A stretch of DNA of 54,034 nt from an uncultured Ruminococcus sp. (lineage in GTDB: Bacteria > Bacillota > Clostridia > Oscillospirales > Ruminococcaceae): contig CANRDT010000015.1 in the NCBI GenBank assembly GCA_947629455.1, forward strand, positions 1 to 54,034, in the 5' to 3' direction. Positions 1-6,581 of the stretch are shown in pieces. A program made the translations under genes and the position numbers. Below the pieces are notes generated by a model that saw only the letters and a list, made by a program, of their open reading frames with translations, was not told the DNA's origin and did no database searches. The number at the start of each line of letters is the position of its first letter. Position 1 is the stretch's first letter.

Positions 1-257
1 GGCAGTTTCCCCTTATGCCCCTGCTGTTTTGCCGCTTGTACAGCAGCTTCGTTATAGGCAGGAGCTTCACGTTCTTCAAAAGTAATTGCACCTGTCGGAC
101 AAGCAGGCAGACAATCACCAAGCCCGTCACAGTAATCCTCACGGAGCAGCTTTGCTTTTCCGTTTATTATGCCTATTGCTCCCTCATGGCAAGCATTAGC
201 GCACGCTCCGCAGCCGTTGCATTTGTCCTCATTGATTTTTATGATTTTTCTTATCAT
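1..257 (-). CDS. 4Fe-4S ferredoxin-like protein, 3' part cut off by window edge
   Basis: The minus strand reads from an ATG at 257 to the window edge, 85 complete codons with no stop. A strong AGGAGG ribosome site lies 7 to 8 bases upstream. The N-terminus has CNGCGACANAC at about residues 14-24, a CxxCxxCxxxC cluster motif, and a second cysteine group ending CLPACPTGAI near residues 50-59, so it should bind two Fe-S clusters. Proteins starting this way in anaerobic clostridia are commonly longer ferredoxin-like proteins found beside hydroxylamine reductase (hcp) and a Crp/Fnr regulator. The regulator is indeed divergent next door; hcp would lie beyond the left edge and cannot be seen. Electron-transfer role is inferred from the motifs. 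Confidence 0.85.
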   Translation of the reverse strand, partial: MIRKIIKINEDKCNGCGACANACHEGAIGIINGKAKLLREDYCDGLGDCLPACPTGAITFEEREAPAYNEAAVQAAKQQGHKGKL

Positions 258-293
258 AATAATTCCTCCTTTTCCGAGCGGCTTTAGTCGCTC

Positions 294-322
294 TTGACTT
301 TCTGATCTCATTATAGTATAAT
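294..322 (+). promoter_or_regulatory. Sigma-70 type promoter of the Crp/Fnr gene
   Basis: TTGACT at 294-299 and TATAAT at 317-322 are separated by 17 bases, close to consensus. The expected transcription start is near 329, about 38 bases before the ATG at 367. The operator palindrome at 338-351 lies just downstream of the start, a position that would favour repression. Confidence 0.75.
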
Positions 323-337
323 ATAAAAGAAAAGTCG

Positions 338-351
338 GTTGTATTTACAAC
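338..351. promoter_or_regulatory. Palindromic operator shared by the divergent Crp/Fnr and ferredoxin genes
   Basis: GTTGTA-TT-TACAAC is a perfect 6+6 inverted repeat of the size Crp/Fnr proteins bind. On the minus strand a TATAAT (complement of 311-316) puts a start near 304, so the operator centre is about 40 bases upstream of the ferredoxin start, the classic class II activator position. The minus promoter has a poor -35 box, as expected for an activated promoter. Seen: the palindrome and spacing. Inferred: binding by the adjacent regulator, activating the ferredoxin gene and repressing its own. Confidence 0.6.
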
Positions 352-366
352 GGAAAAGAGGTTTTT

Positions 367-1041
367 ATGAAAAAATATATTTCAACATTAAAACGCACAA
401 AACTCTTCGCCGGTATCGGAGAAGAGGAAATCGCGTCTATGCTGAATTGCCTTAATGCGTCAGTCAAAAATTACAGTAAGAAAGAATATGTGTTTCGTCA
501 GGGAGAGTATATCCGTGATCTTTTGCTGCTTGCCGAGGGCAGGCTTATTATACAAAAAGAGGATTACTGGGGAAATCTCAGCATACTGAATGAAATATGC
601 GTCGGAGAAATGTTCGGAGAAGCCTATGCCGCACCGGACAGCGGGGCCTTGCTTAATGACGTTATCGCCGCCGAAGACAGTACTGTTTTGTTCTTTGATA
701 TTGAGAAAATACTGTCCCTGTGTCCGTCTGCCTGTCCTTATCATACACGGCTTATAAAGGCTCTGTTTTACACGATTTCCGAAAAAAACAGAAAGCTCGT
801 ACAAAAACTTGGCTTAATGTCACAGCGTACAACGCGTGAAAAACTGCTGTCGTACCTCTCCGACGAAGCGAAAAAGCAAAACAGCAGTTCCTTTACAATA
901 TCCTTTAACCGTCAGCAAATGGCAGATTTTCTTTCGGTAGACCGCAGCGCAATGTCAAATGAGCTTTGCAAAATGCGCGATGAAGGAATGCTTGATTTTC
1001 ACAAAAATAAATTTACCCTTTTTGAAGAACAAAAAATCTGA
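367..1041 (+). CDS. Crp/Fnr family transcriptional regulator
   Basis: This 224-residue protein has the usual length and layout of the Crp/Fnr family. A cyclic-nucleotide-binding-like beta barrel fills about residues 10-125 (the pattern KEYVFRQGEYIRDLLLLAEG is typical of its first strands), a long dimer helix follows, and a winged helix-turn-helix lies at about 165-215 with FNRQQMADFLSVDRSAMSNE as the recognition segment. The cysteines are not spaced like those of Fnr, so an Fnr-type Fe-S sensor is not evident; haem, redox or ligand sensing are all possible. It is divergent from a ferredoxin-like gene with a shared operator, which suggests control of a redox or nitrosative-stress unit of the HcpR kind. 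That role is inferred from context. Confidence 0.9.
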   Translation: MKKYISTLKRTKLFAGIGEEEIASMLNCLNASVKNYSKKEYVFRQGEYIRDLLLLAEGRLIIQKEDYWGNLSILNEICVGEMFGEAYAAPDSGALLNDVIAAEDSTVLFFDIEKILSLCPSACPYHTRLIKALFYTISEKNRKLVQKLGLMSQRTTREKLLSYLSDEAKKQNSSSFTISFNRQQMADFLSVDRSAMSNELCKMRDEGMLDFHKNKFTLFEEQKI

Positions 1042-1315
1042 GACAAGACTCAGACCTTTATTTCCGTCCCGTCCTTGAACGTAAAGCGAATATTATACAT
1101 CAGATAGTCGGAAAGGAATGCAAAGTTACAAGTGATTTTCTTTCGGAAAGTACGGGGCAATGCCGTTATTATACAGAATGTTCCCGGAAAACTTCAAAAG
1201 GGCAGATACAATCTGATGATAGAAATAGAAACAGGCGCTTACAGACTGAAAACTGCTGTTATGTTGTTTGCAGGCGTTTTTGGTATTTTAATATCATCTT
1301 GCCGTTTCTGTAAAG
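1042..1315. other. Non-coding or decayed stretch after the Crp/Fnr gene
   Basis: A 6-bp stem (TCTGAG/CTCAGA, 1038-1055) just at the stop codon may be a weak terminator. A 75-codon open frame at 1132-1359 and an overlapping open frame in another phase are present, but neither has a convincing ribosome site or recognisable protein motif, and the first runs through a promoter. They look like chance frames or remains of a decayed gene. Confidence 0.4.
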
Positions 1316-1344
1316 TTGACGTGCGTGAAATAATATGTTATAAT
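1316..1344 (+). promoter_or_regulatory. Strong promoter with no gene downstream
   Basis: TTGACG at 1316-1321 and TATAAT at 1339-1344 are 17 bases apart, with TG one base before the -10 box (extended -10). Nothing coding follows on the plus strand before 4599; the predicted transcript would start near 1351 and enter the structured repeat at 1406-1614. Confidence 0.55.
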
Positions 1345-1405
1345 AATTTTGTCATATAAACTTACCGACAAATCGGAATTTATTTACCGCAGCTGCTTTT
1401 CTTTT

Positions 1406-1614
1406 GGGGAAAACCTTTCTGAAGAAAGGTTATTCCCCATGCCCCTTTCCAAAGACTTTTAATGATTTTTGCGAGGGGCAGCAGTCCGCTTTAAAACGCT
1501 GTGCGAAACAGGCTTGCTAAATCTTTGGAAAATCTTTTTGCCCCTCGCAAAAATAACTGGAAGTTTTAGTGAGGGGGTTTGGGGGAGGACCCTTTTTCAA
1601 AAGGGGCTCCCCCA
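1406..1614 (+). repeat. Dispersed structured repeat, family A, copy 1
   Basis: About 210 bases that recur at 27171-27380 with only scattered changes, including long identical runs through the GCGAGGGGCAGCAGTCC region. Internal hairpins are evident: GGGGAAAACCTTTCTGAAG with AAAGGTTATTCCCC, GCGAGGGGCA with TTGCCCCTCGC, and CCCTTTTTCAAAAGGG. The short open frame across it (1469-1669) differs between copies and is not a gene. Function unknown. Confidence 0.75.
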
Positions 1615-1726
1615 ACAGCAGAGCAGATATGGTAAACAAAATCCTGATTTATCGGTGAGTTATATTTGAAATAAATTTCTGTCTTGACCGCCGTAAAAAA
1701 AGCAAGGGGACTCCGCTCGCAGCTAT

Positions 1727-1933
1727 GGAAATCAATTTTATAAAAGCACTTTTAGTTTTATAATTATATTTCACTCAGTTTTTCAAAAAATTTGCTATAT
1801 TTTCCGCCGCCGGCGGAGAATATAGCATTAAATTATTTTTCCTCCGCCAACGGCGGAGGAAAAATAACCCAAAAGTCTGCATGAACCGCTAAAAAATATT
1901 AAAATGCTTACATAAAATTATAAATTGATTTCC
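1727..1933. mobile_element. MITE-like element, family D, copy 1
   Basis: A 207-base unit bounded by perfect 12-bp terminal inverted repeats (GGAAATCAATTT at 1727-1738 and AAATTGATTTCC at 1922-1933). Inside are two strong hairpins built on CCGCCG/CGGCGG and CCTCCGCC/GGCGGAGG. A second copy in opposite orientation lies at 13168-13381 and a diverged third at 49265-49459. It holds no transposase, so if mobile it would need one elsewhere. It sits about 33 bases after the nadC stop codon. Confidence 0.65.
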
Positions 1934-1966
1934 TTGTCTCGGAATCCCCTGATTTTATATTCCGTT

Positions 1967-2806
1967 TTACTTATCTATCTTCATGGAAATATCAAAAGCC
2001 TTTACCGAATGTGTTATCGCGCCGATCGAGATTATATCCACGCCCGTCGCGGCAATGGCGGCAAGAGTGGATTCTGTCACATTGCCCGACGCCTCGAGCA
2101 GGGCTTTTCCGTTCGTTATTCCGACCGCCTTTTTCATTTCCTCACAGCTCATATTGTCGAGCATTATTATATCCGCGCCCGTTTCGAGAGCCTGCGAAAG
2201 CTCGTCAAGGCTGCCGACTTCTACTTCTATCTTCACTGTATGTCCGAGCTTTTCACGCAGCGCCGCGACCGCTCCGCCAATGCTGCCGTAAGCGTCAAGG
2301 TGCGTATCTTTGAGCATAGCGCAGTCGGAGAGATTGTAGCGGTGGTTTTTTCCTCCGCCGACCGTGACGGCGTACTTCTGGAGTATGCGCAGCCCGGGGA
2401 GCGTTTTGCGCGTATCGGCGATAACGGCTTTCGTGCCCTCGGTAAGCTTTACGCATCTGTTCGTCATCGTTGCAATACCCGACATATGCTGTAAAATGTT
2501 CAGAGCCGTGCGTTCTCCTTTGAGCAGAGCGCGCGTCTTTGCGGTTATCCTTGCGATAATATCCCCCTTTTTAACTTCTTCGCCGTCGTTTATGTACACC
2601 TCGGCTTTGCTGCCGCCGTCAAGAATTTCAAAAACGCGAAGCGCGGCGTCTATACCGCAGAGTATACCGCTGTCCTTTGCCACATATCTCGCCGTGGAAA
2701 CGCTTTGCTCGTCTATCAGAAGATCGGTCGTTACGTCAATGTAGTTTATATCCTCCGACAGAGCCGTTTTGATAATATCGTCGATCTGAAATTGCATAAG
2801 TTTCAT
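1967..2806 (-). CDS. nadC: Nicotinate-nucleotide pyrophosphorylase (carboxylating), quinolinate phosphoribosyltransferase
   Basis: NadC converts quinolinate and PRPP to nicotinate mononucleotide, CO2 and pyrophosphate in de novo NAD synthesis. The 279-residue product has the expected length and motifs: the N-terminal mixed domain (about 1-110), then a barrel with ERTALNILQHMSGIAT, ADTRKTLPGLR (substrate-binding Arg and Lys), VGGGKNHRYNLSD, and the late IEVEV, MLDN and LEASGN strands. The ATG at 2806 is chosen because AAAGGAG lies about 8 bases before it; an in-frame start at 2839 would reach almost into the upstream gene. It follows the CNNM gene by 38 bases and probably shares its transcript. 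No nadA or nadB is in the window. Confidence 0.95.
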   Translation of the reverse strand: MKLMQFQIDDIIKTALSEDINYIDVTTDLLIDEQSVSTARYVAKDSGILCGIDAALRVFEILDGGSKAEVYINDGEEVKKGDIIARITAKTRALLKGERTALNILQHMSGIATMTNRCVKLTEGTKAVIADTRKTLPGLRILQKYAVTVGGGKNHRYNLSDCAMLKDTHLDAYGSIGGAVAALREKLGHTVKIEVEVGSLDELSQALETGADIIMLDNMSCEEMKKAVGITNGKALLEASGNVTESTLAAIAATGVDIISIGAITHSVKAFDISMKIDK

Positions 2807-2844
2807 ATCATTTTCTCCTTTATATATTAAATCATACATTAGTA

Positions 2845-4089
2845 TTATTCTTTTTTCTGCTGCGGTGCAAGGCGTATCTTCACGCTTTGCATATGCTGTT
2901 CGTCCTCCATAACTACCGTCATATTGAATATCCCTGCGGTGACAAATTCGTTCTGTTCGGGTATGCGGTCGAGCAGCTCCATTATCCAGCCGCCGATAGA
3001 GGTGCAGTTGGTTTCAATAGTATTTTCGGGCAGACCGAGCTTGTCCAGAAAATCGCTGACCGACAGTTCGGGAGATACCTGATAGCGGTTTTCCCCAAGC
3101 CGGACGAAAGAAGTATCCTCCTCGTCGCTTTCGTCATATATATCCCCCACAAGCTCCTCGATGATGTCCTCCAGCGTGCAGATACCCTCCGTTCCTCCGT
3201 AATCGTCCACCACCACCGCCATATGGACTTTTGCTTTCTGCATTTCGCGCAGACCCTCGGAAATGCGTTTGTTTTCGGAAATATACACCGGTTTGTTGAG
3301 TACCGGGGTTATATCGCTGCCGCCCTTAAGATACAGCTCGTAGAAATCCGACTGGTGTAGTATACCCACGATACTGTCGATAGTCTTATCGAATATCGGC
3401 AGGCGCGAAAATCTGGTCTTTATGAAGATGTCCTTGATATTCTCTATACTTTCGCCTTTTTCCGCCGCGACCACGTTCACGCGCGGCACAAGCACCTTGC
3501 TGACGGTTATTTCGTCAAATTCCAGAGCGGAGCGGACAAGATCGGATTCCTGTTCCTCCAGAACGCCCTCGTCCTCGATCTCCTCGATGATGTATTTGAG
3601 TTCTTCCTCGGTGACGGACGGCTGACGGTTTTTCTGACCGACAAGGCGGTTTGCGAGTTTTCTCACTGCGGAGAAGATCAAAATAAGCGGAGTTATGATA
3701 AACATAAATCCCGAAAGCAGCGGAGCCATTGCTATTGAAAAGCTTTCGGAGTTTTCCTTTGCAAGACTTTTCGGAAGGATTTCCCCGAAGATAAGCACCA
3801 GCACCGTCATAACAAGCGTAGCCATACCGACGCTGCCGCTGCCGAATTTCTCGGTAAAGAAAACGGTCGCCAGCGATGAGGAGGCGATATTCACCACATT
3901 ATTTCCGATGAGTATAGCGGTCAGAGCCTTGTCGAAGTTATCGGTGATGTCGAGGGCTTTTTGTGCGCTTTTGTTGCCCGATGCGGCAAGGTTTTTTAGT
4001 CTTATGCGGTTGACGGAGGAGAACGCGGTCTCCGTAGCCGAGCATATCGCCGAAATCGCAAGAAGTACGAGTATCAGCAAAGGAACCAT
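2845..4089 (-). CDS. Hemolysin-family CNNM/CBS membrane protein (CorC/TlyC type)
   Basis: A 414-residue integral membrane protein with the standard architecture: a CNNM/DUF21 domain with three to four membrane segments (about 1-20, 55-80, 88-108, 124-145) including the conserved SATETAFSSVN and GEILPKSLA motifs, a CBS pair at about 205-325, and a C-terminal CorC_HlyC domain at about 340-410. Family members are linked to magnesium or other divalent cation efflux; the hemolysin name is historical. The start is the first ATG after a GGGG-type weak ribosome site. A promoter lies at 4131-4159 and nadC follows directly, so the two likely form an operon, although no functional link between them is obvious. 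Confidence 0.9.
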   Translation of the reverse strand: MVPLLILVLLAISAICSATETAFSSVNRIRLKNLAASGNKSAQKALDITDNFDKALTAILIGNNVVNIASSSLATVFFTEKFGSGSVGMATLVMTVLVLIFGEILPKSLAKENSESFSIAMAPLLSGFMFIITPLILIFSAVRKLANRLVGQKNRQPSVTEEELKYIIEEIEDEGVLEEQESDLVRSALEFDEITVSKVLVPRVNVVAAEKGESIENIKDIFIKTRFSRLPIFDKTIDSIVGILHQSDFYELYLKGGSDITPVLNKPVYISENKRISEGLREMQKAKVHMAVVVDDYGGTEGICTLEDIIEELVGDIYDESDEEDTSFVRLGENRYQVSPELSVSDFLDKLGLPENTIETNCTSIGGWIMELLDRIPEQNEFVTAGIFNMTVVMEDEQHMQSVKIRLAPQQKKE

Positions 4090-4130
4090 AGAAATTTTTA
4101 CCCCGTTTCTGAATTTTTATTGCGACTTTA

Positions 4131-4159
4131 GTATAGCATATATTTCAGCAAAAATCAAT
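4131..4159 (-). promoter_or_regulatory. Promoter of the CNNM-nadC operon
   Basis: On the minus strand TTGATT (complement of 4154-4159) and TATACT (complement of 4131-4136) are 17 bases apart, with TG one base upstream of the -10 box. The predicted start near 4124 gives a leader of about 35 bases. Confidence 0.65.
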
Positions 4160-4198
4160 ATCTTCTTGAAATTTATTAAATGTTGTGGTAAAATAGAA

Positions 4199-4560
4199 AT
4201 AAGAGGTTAGAGAAAAGAGGTAAGATATGCTCCGCAGGTTGATTTAACGATACGAGGTTTGCTTGATAAGTATGCGGCAAATTAAAAAGGTTTTCGGTCA
4301 AGCCTTTTCCTTAAAAAGGCTGCCCTCGCGCGGGCGCGCTTGTCGCCCTCTGCGATGTGCGTAGCGTTCAGACCTTGGAAATCGGGCGGAGAAAGCTTAT
4401 TGCGGTACAAAGTCACAATGAGTATTTCTTACATCTGACTTCTGATTTCTTACTTCTAAATGCGCTTGCGACGACGCAGGCTTGAGCCAAAACCTTTTTA
4501 ATATATCGACTTCATTTTCATAATAACTGCGTGGCTTGAAATCCGCATTTAAAAGCGTGA
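4199..4560. repeat. Composite remnant of repeat families B and C
   Basis: From 4199 there is a purine-rich GTAAGA/GTTAGA tract, then the 5' end of the family B repeat (GCTCCGCAGGTTGATTT, and the AAGCCTTTTCC/AAAAAGGCT stem near 4299-4321). At 4475-4550 the same 5' end appears reversed. Between them 4346-4462 matches 29184-29368 (CCCTCTGCGATGTGCG core, then CAAAGTCACAATGA and pyrimidine heptamers). No gene is visible here. Confidence 0.6.
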
Positions 4561-4598
4561 AAATTATAAACTACATCAATTGTCCAGAGGTAATCAAA

Positions 4599-5147
4599 AT
4601 GGAAAACAAAACGGAGCTTGGCGGAACTTGCGAAAGTCCGCAGGCGGCAGAAAAAAAAGACATCTTCGACAGGATAATGTCGCTCGGTTTCTTGAAGATC
4701 TTTCAGCCGTTCTATAAAAAAAATAAAGAGATACTTCTATATCTCTTTTTCGGTGCGCTGACAACGGTCATCAGCTATGTGACATACTTTGTCGGACTGA
4801 GGGTGTTCGATCTGCCGCAGCTTAAAACGCCGTTAGGCATACTCGATCTCACTATCACCGTAAGCAATACCATCTCGTGGATATGCGCGGTCACTTTTTC
4901 ATACGTTACGGCGCGGATATGGGTATTCTCCCACGCGGCGAAAGGCACACGGGCGATTCTTTCCGAGGCGGCGACATTCTACGGCGGCAGGGTTTTCACA
5001 CTTATAGTCGAAACGGTTATGATAAACGTCGGGGTACATTCTTTCTCGGTCGATGAAAGGATAATGAAGATAATCGCGACTGTGGTCGTGCTGGTGCTCA
5101 ATTACATAATCAGCAAGATATTTGTCTTTAAGGAGAGAGAAAGCTGA
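4599..5147 (+). CDS. GtrA family membrane protein
   Basis: About 182 residues with four membrane helices at about 45-65, 82-105, 120-140 and 152-172. FFGALTTVISYVTYF, NTISWICAVTFSYVTAR and the ending LNYIISKIFVFKE are typical of the GtrA family, implicated in moving lipid-linked sugars (or helping a glycosyltransferase) for cell-surface polysaccharide decoration. The ATG at 4599 is preferred because AGAGG precedes it; a start at 4536 would need a site inside the repeat. It stands alone, with no glycosyltransferase beside it, so its partner is unknown. Confidence 0.85.
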   Translation: MENKTELGGTCESPQAAEKKDIFDRIMSLGFLKIFQPFYKKNKEILLYLFFGALTTVISYVTYFVGLRVFDLPQLKTPLGILDLTITVSNTISWICAVTFSYVTARIWVFSHAAKGTRAILSEAATFYGGRVFTLIVETVMINVGVHSFSVDERIMKIIATVVVLVLNYIISKIFVFKERES

Positions 5148-5199
5148 GAAATATCCACAAGAACGAGTATGTTTTTTTGTGCAGATTTTTCGGGGAATT

Positions 5200-5231
5200 T
5201 TGTATACAAAGTTAAGAAAGTGTGTTATAAT
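5200..5231 (+). promoter_or_regulatory. Probable extended -10 promoter
   Basis: TGTTATAAT at 5223-5231 is an extended -10 element; the best -35 candidate (TTGTAT, 5200-5205) is 20 bases upstream, so the promoter relies on the -10. It would serve the cytidylate-kinase-like gene at 5361 with a leader of about 120 bases. Confidence 0.5.
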
Positions 5232-5360
5232 ATAAGATGATCCATACCGTTTATTAAAATGAAAACAGCGCGGTCACGAAGATAAATTTATCTGAGCATT
5301 TTTGTTATTTTCCGCTTTGGAAAATTGATCTTCGTACAGCGCAGTAAAGGAGGAGCATTT

Positions 5361-5993
5361 ATGAGGTCGATAATCACTATAAGCCGTGAGTTTGGCAGCG
5401 GAGGACGGGAGATCGGCAAGACGCTTGCAGACGATCTTGGCATTGCATTTTACGACAAGGAGCTGCTGGAGCTTGCCGCAAAGGAAAGCGGTATCTGCGA
5501 GGAGCTTTTTGTAAAGCATGACGAAACGTACACCAACAGTTTTCTCTACTCGCTGGTAATGGGAAGTTATCCCGTCACGCCGGACGGCAGGCTGAATCCC
5601 GAACTGCCGCTCGATCACCGTATCTTTCTGGCGCAGTTTGACACGATACGCAAGCTTGCGCAAAAAGGACCCTGCGTAATTGTGGGACGGTGCGCGGACT
5701 ATGTACTGAAAGCGGACGACAGGGTGCTTAACTTCTTTATCACGGGAAATATGGCGCAGAAAAAGCGGCGCATACTGGAGCGTTACGACATCGAGAAGAA
5801 CAAGGCGGAGGATTTTATCCGCAAGACAGACAAGCGCAGAGCGAATTACTATAACTACTATTCGGATATGAAGTGGGGAGAGGCGAAGAATTACGATCTT
5901 TGCATAAACTCCTCCAAGACGGGGATAAAGGGCGCAGTTGAGCTGATGAAGTCTTATATTGAGATAAAGGAGAACCGCAGGGACGAGGAATGA
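5361..5993 (+). CDS. Cytidylate kinase-like family protein
   Basis: The 210-residue product begins MRSIITISREFGSGGREIG, the start of the cytidylate-kinase-like family, where the Gly-rich segment is a P-loop variant. A conserved GRCADYVL segment lies near residue 112 and a basic DKRRANYYNYYS stretch near 163-174. These proteins are predicted nucleotide kinases distinct from the true cmk enzyme; the phosphate acceptor is uncertain. The ATG at 5361 follows GGAGG at the right distance, while an in-frame start 36 bases earlier has no ribosome site. spoVAC follows after 86 bases and may be co-transcribed. Confidence 0.85.
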   Translation: MRSIITISREFGSGGREIGKTLADDLGIAFYDKELLELAAKESGICEELFVKHDETYTNSFLYSLVMGSYPVTPDGRLNPELPLDHRIFLAQFDTIRKLAQKGPCVIVGRCADYVLKADDRVLNFFITGNMAQKKRRILERYDIEKNKAEDFIRKTDKRRANYYNYYSDMKWGEAKNYDLCINSSKTGIKGAVELMKSYIEIKENRRDEE

Positions 5994-6079
5994 TCTGCAA
6001 TGGGTTCTCGGGAAGATCTTTTTGTACTATAATGGAATAACGCCGAAGATCACGGGCAAAATAACCGCGAGGTGATCTT

Positions 6080-6529
6080 ATGGATATAAATATGAGCAAG
6101 ACGCAGTATGCGCAGATGTACAGCGAGGCGAGTGAAAAGACGAAGTGGTATATCACGATACCGAAAGCTTTTGTTATCGGCGGACTTATCTGCACGCTCG
6201 GGGAGCTTTTGCTCAACGCGTACTCTCGGTACGGCTTGTCCGAAAAAAATTCAGGCATAGCGGTCTCGGTAACGCTTATACTTCTCTCGGCGGTGTTGAC
6301 GGGGCTTGGTCTTTACGACAAACTCGCCAAACACGGCGGCGCGGGAACGCTCGTTCCGATAACGGGTTTTGCAAACTCGGTGGTCGCTCCTGCGATAGAG
6401 TTCAAGACGGAGGGTCTTGTGCTCGGACTCGGCGCGAAAATATTCATCATCTGCGGTCCGGTCATTCTTTACGGAACGCTGGCAAGTGTGATATACGGAG
6501 TGGTCTATTATATTTGCGGATTATTTTAA
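6080..6529 (+). CDS. spoVAC: Stage V sporulation protein AC
   Basis: A 149-residue membrane protein with four or more hydrophobic helices and the family signatures KAFVIGGLICTLGE, LTGLGLYDKLAKHGGAGT and VPITGFANSVVAPAIEFKTE. In endospore formers SpoVAC forms part of the channel that moves Ca-dipicolinate across the inner spore membrane, normally encoded with spoVAD and a spoVAE-type gene. Here it is alone: the next gene is on the opposite strand. GAGGTGAT precedes the ATG. Either the partners lie elsewhere or this is a remnant in a poorly sporulating lineage; the intact frame argues it is still under selection. Confidence 0.92.
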   Translation: MDINMSKTQYAQMYSEASEKTKWYITIPKAFVIGGLICTLGELLLNAYSRYGLSEKNSGIAVSVTLILLSAVLTGLGLYDKLAKHGGAGTLVPITGFANSVVAPAIEFKTEGLVLGLGAKIFIICGPVILYGTLASVIYGVVYYICGLF

Positions 6530-6568
6530 GGCTATTCTCCCCTCAAATTGGGGAGAACAGCCTTTTTT
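6530..6568. terminator. Rho-independent terminator between convergent genes
   Basis: GGCTATTCTCCCC and GGGGAGAACAGCC pair around a 7-base loop and are followed by TTTTTT. It ends the spoVAC transcript and may also serve the GH3 operon arriving on the minus strand. Confidence 0.8.
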
Positions 6569-6581
6569 AATGATTTTAATT

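Noticed and set aside
15-287. A 90-codon plus-strand open frame
   Set aside because: Antisense to the ferredoxin-like gene with clear Fe-S motifs and ribosome site.
1132-1359. A 75-codon open frame as a small membrane protein
   Set aside because: It has a hydrophobic stretch but no proper ribosome site, and its end overlaps a strong promoter; more likely chance or a decayed gene.
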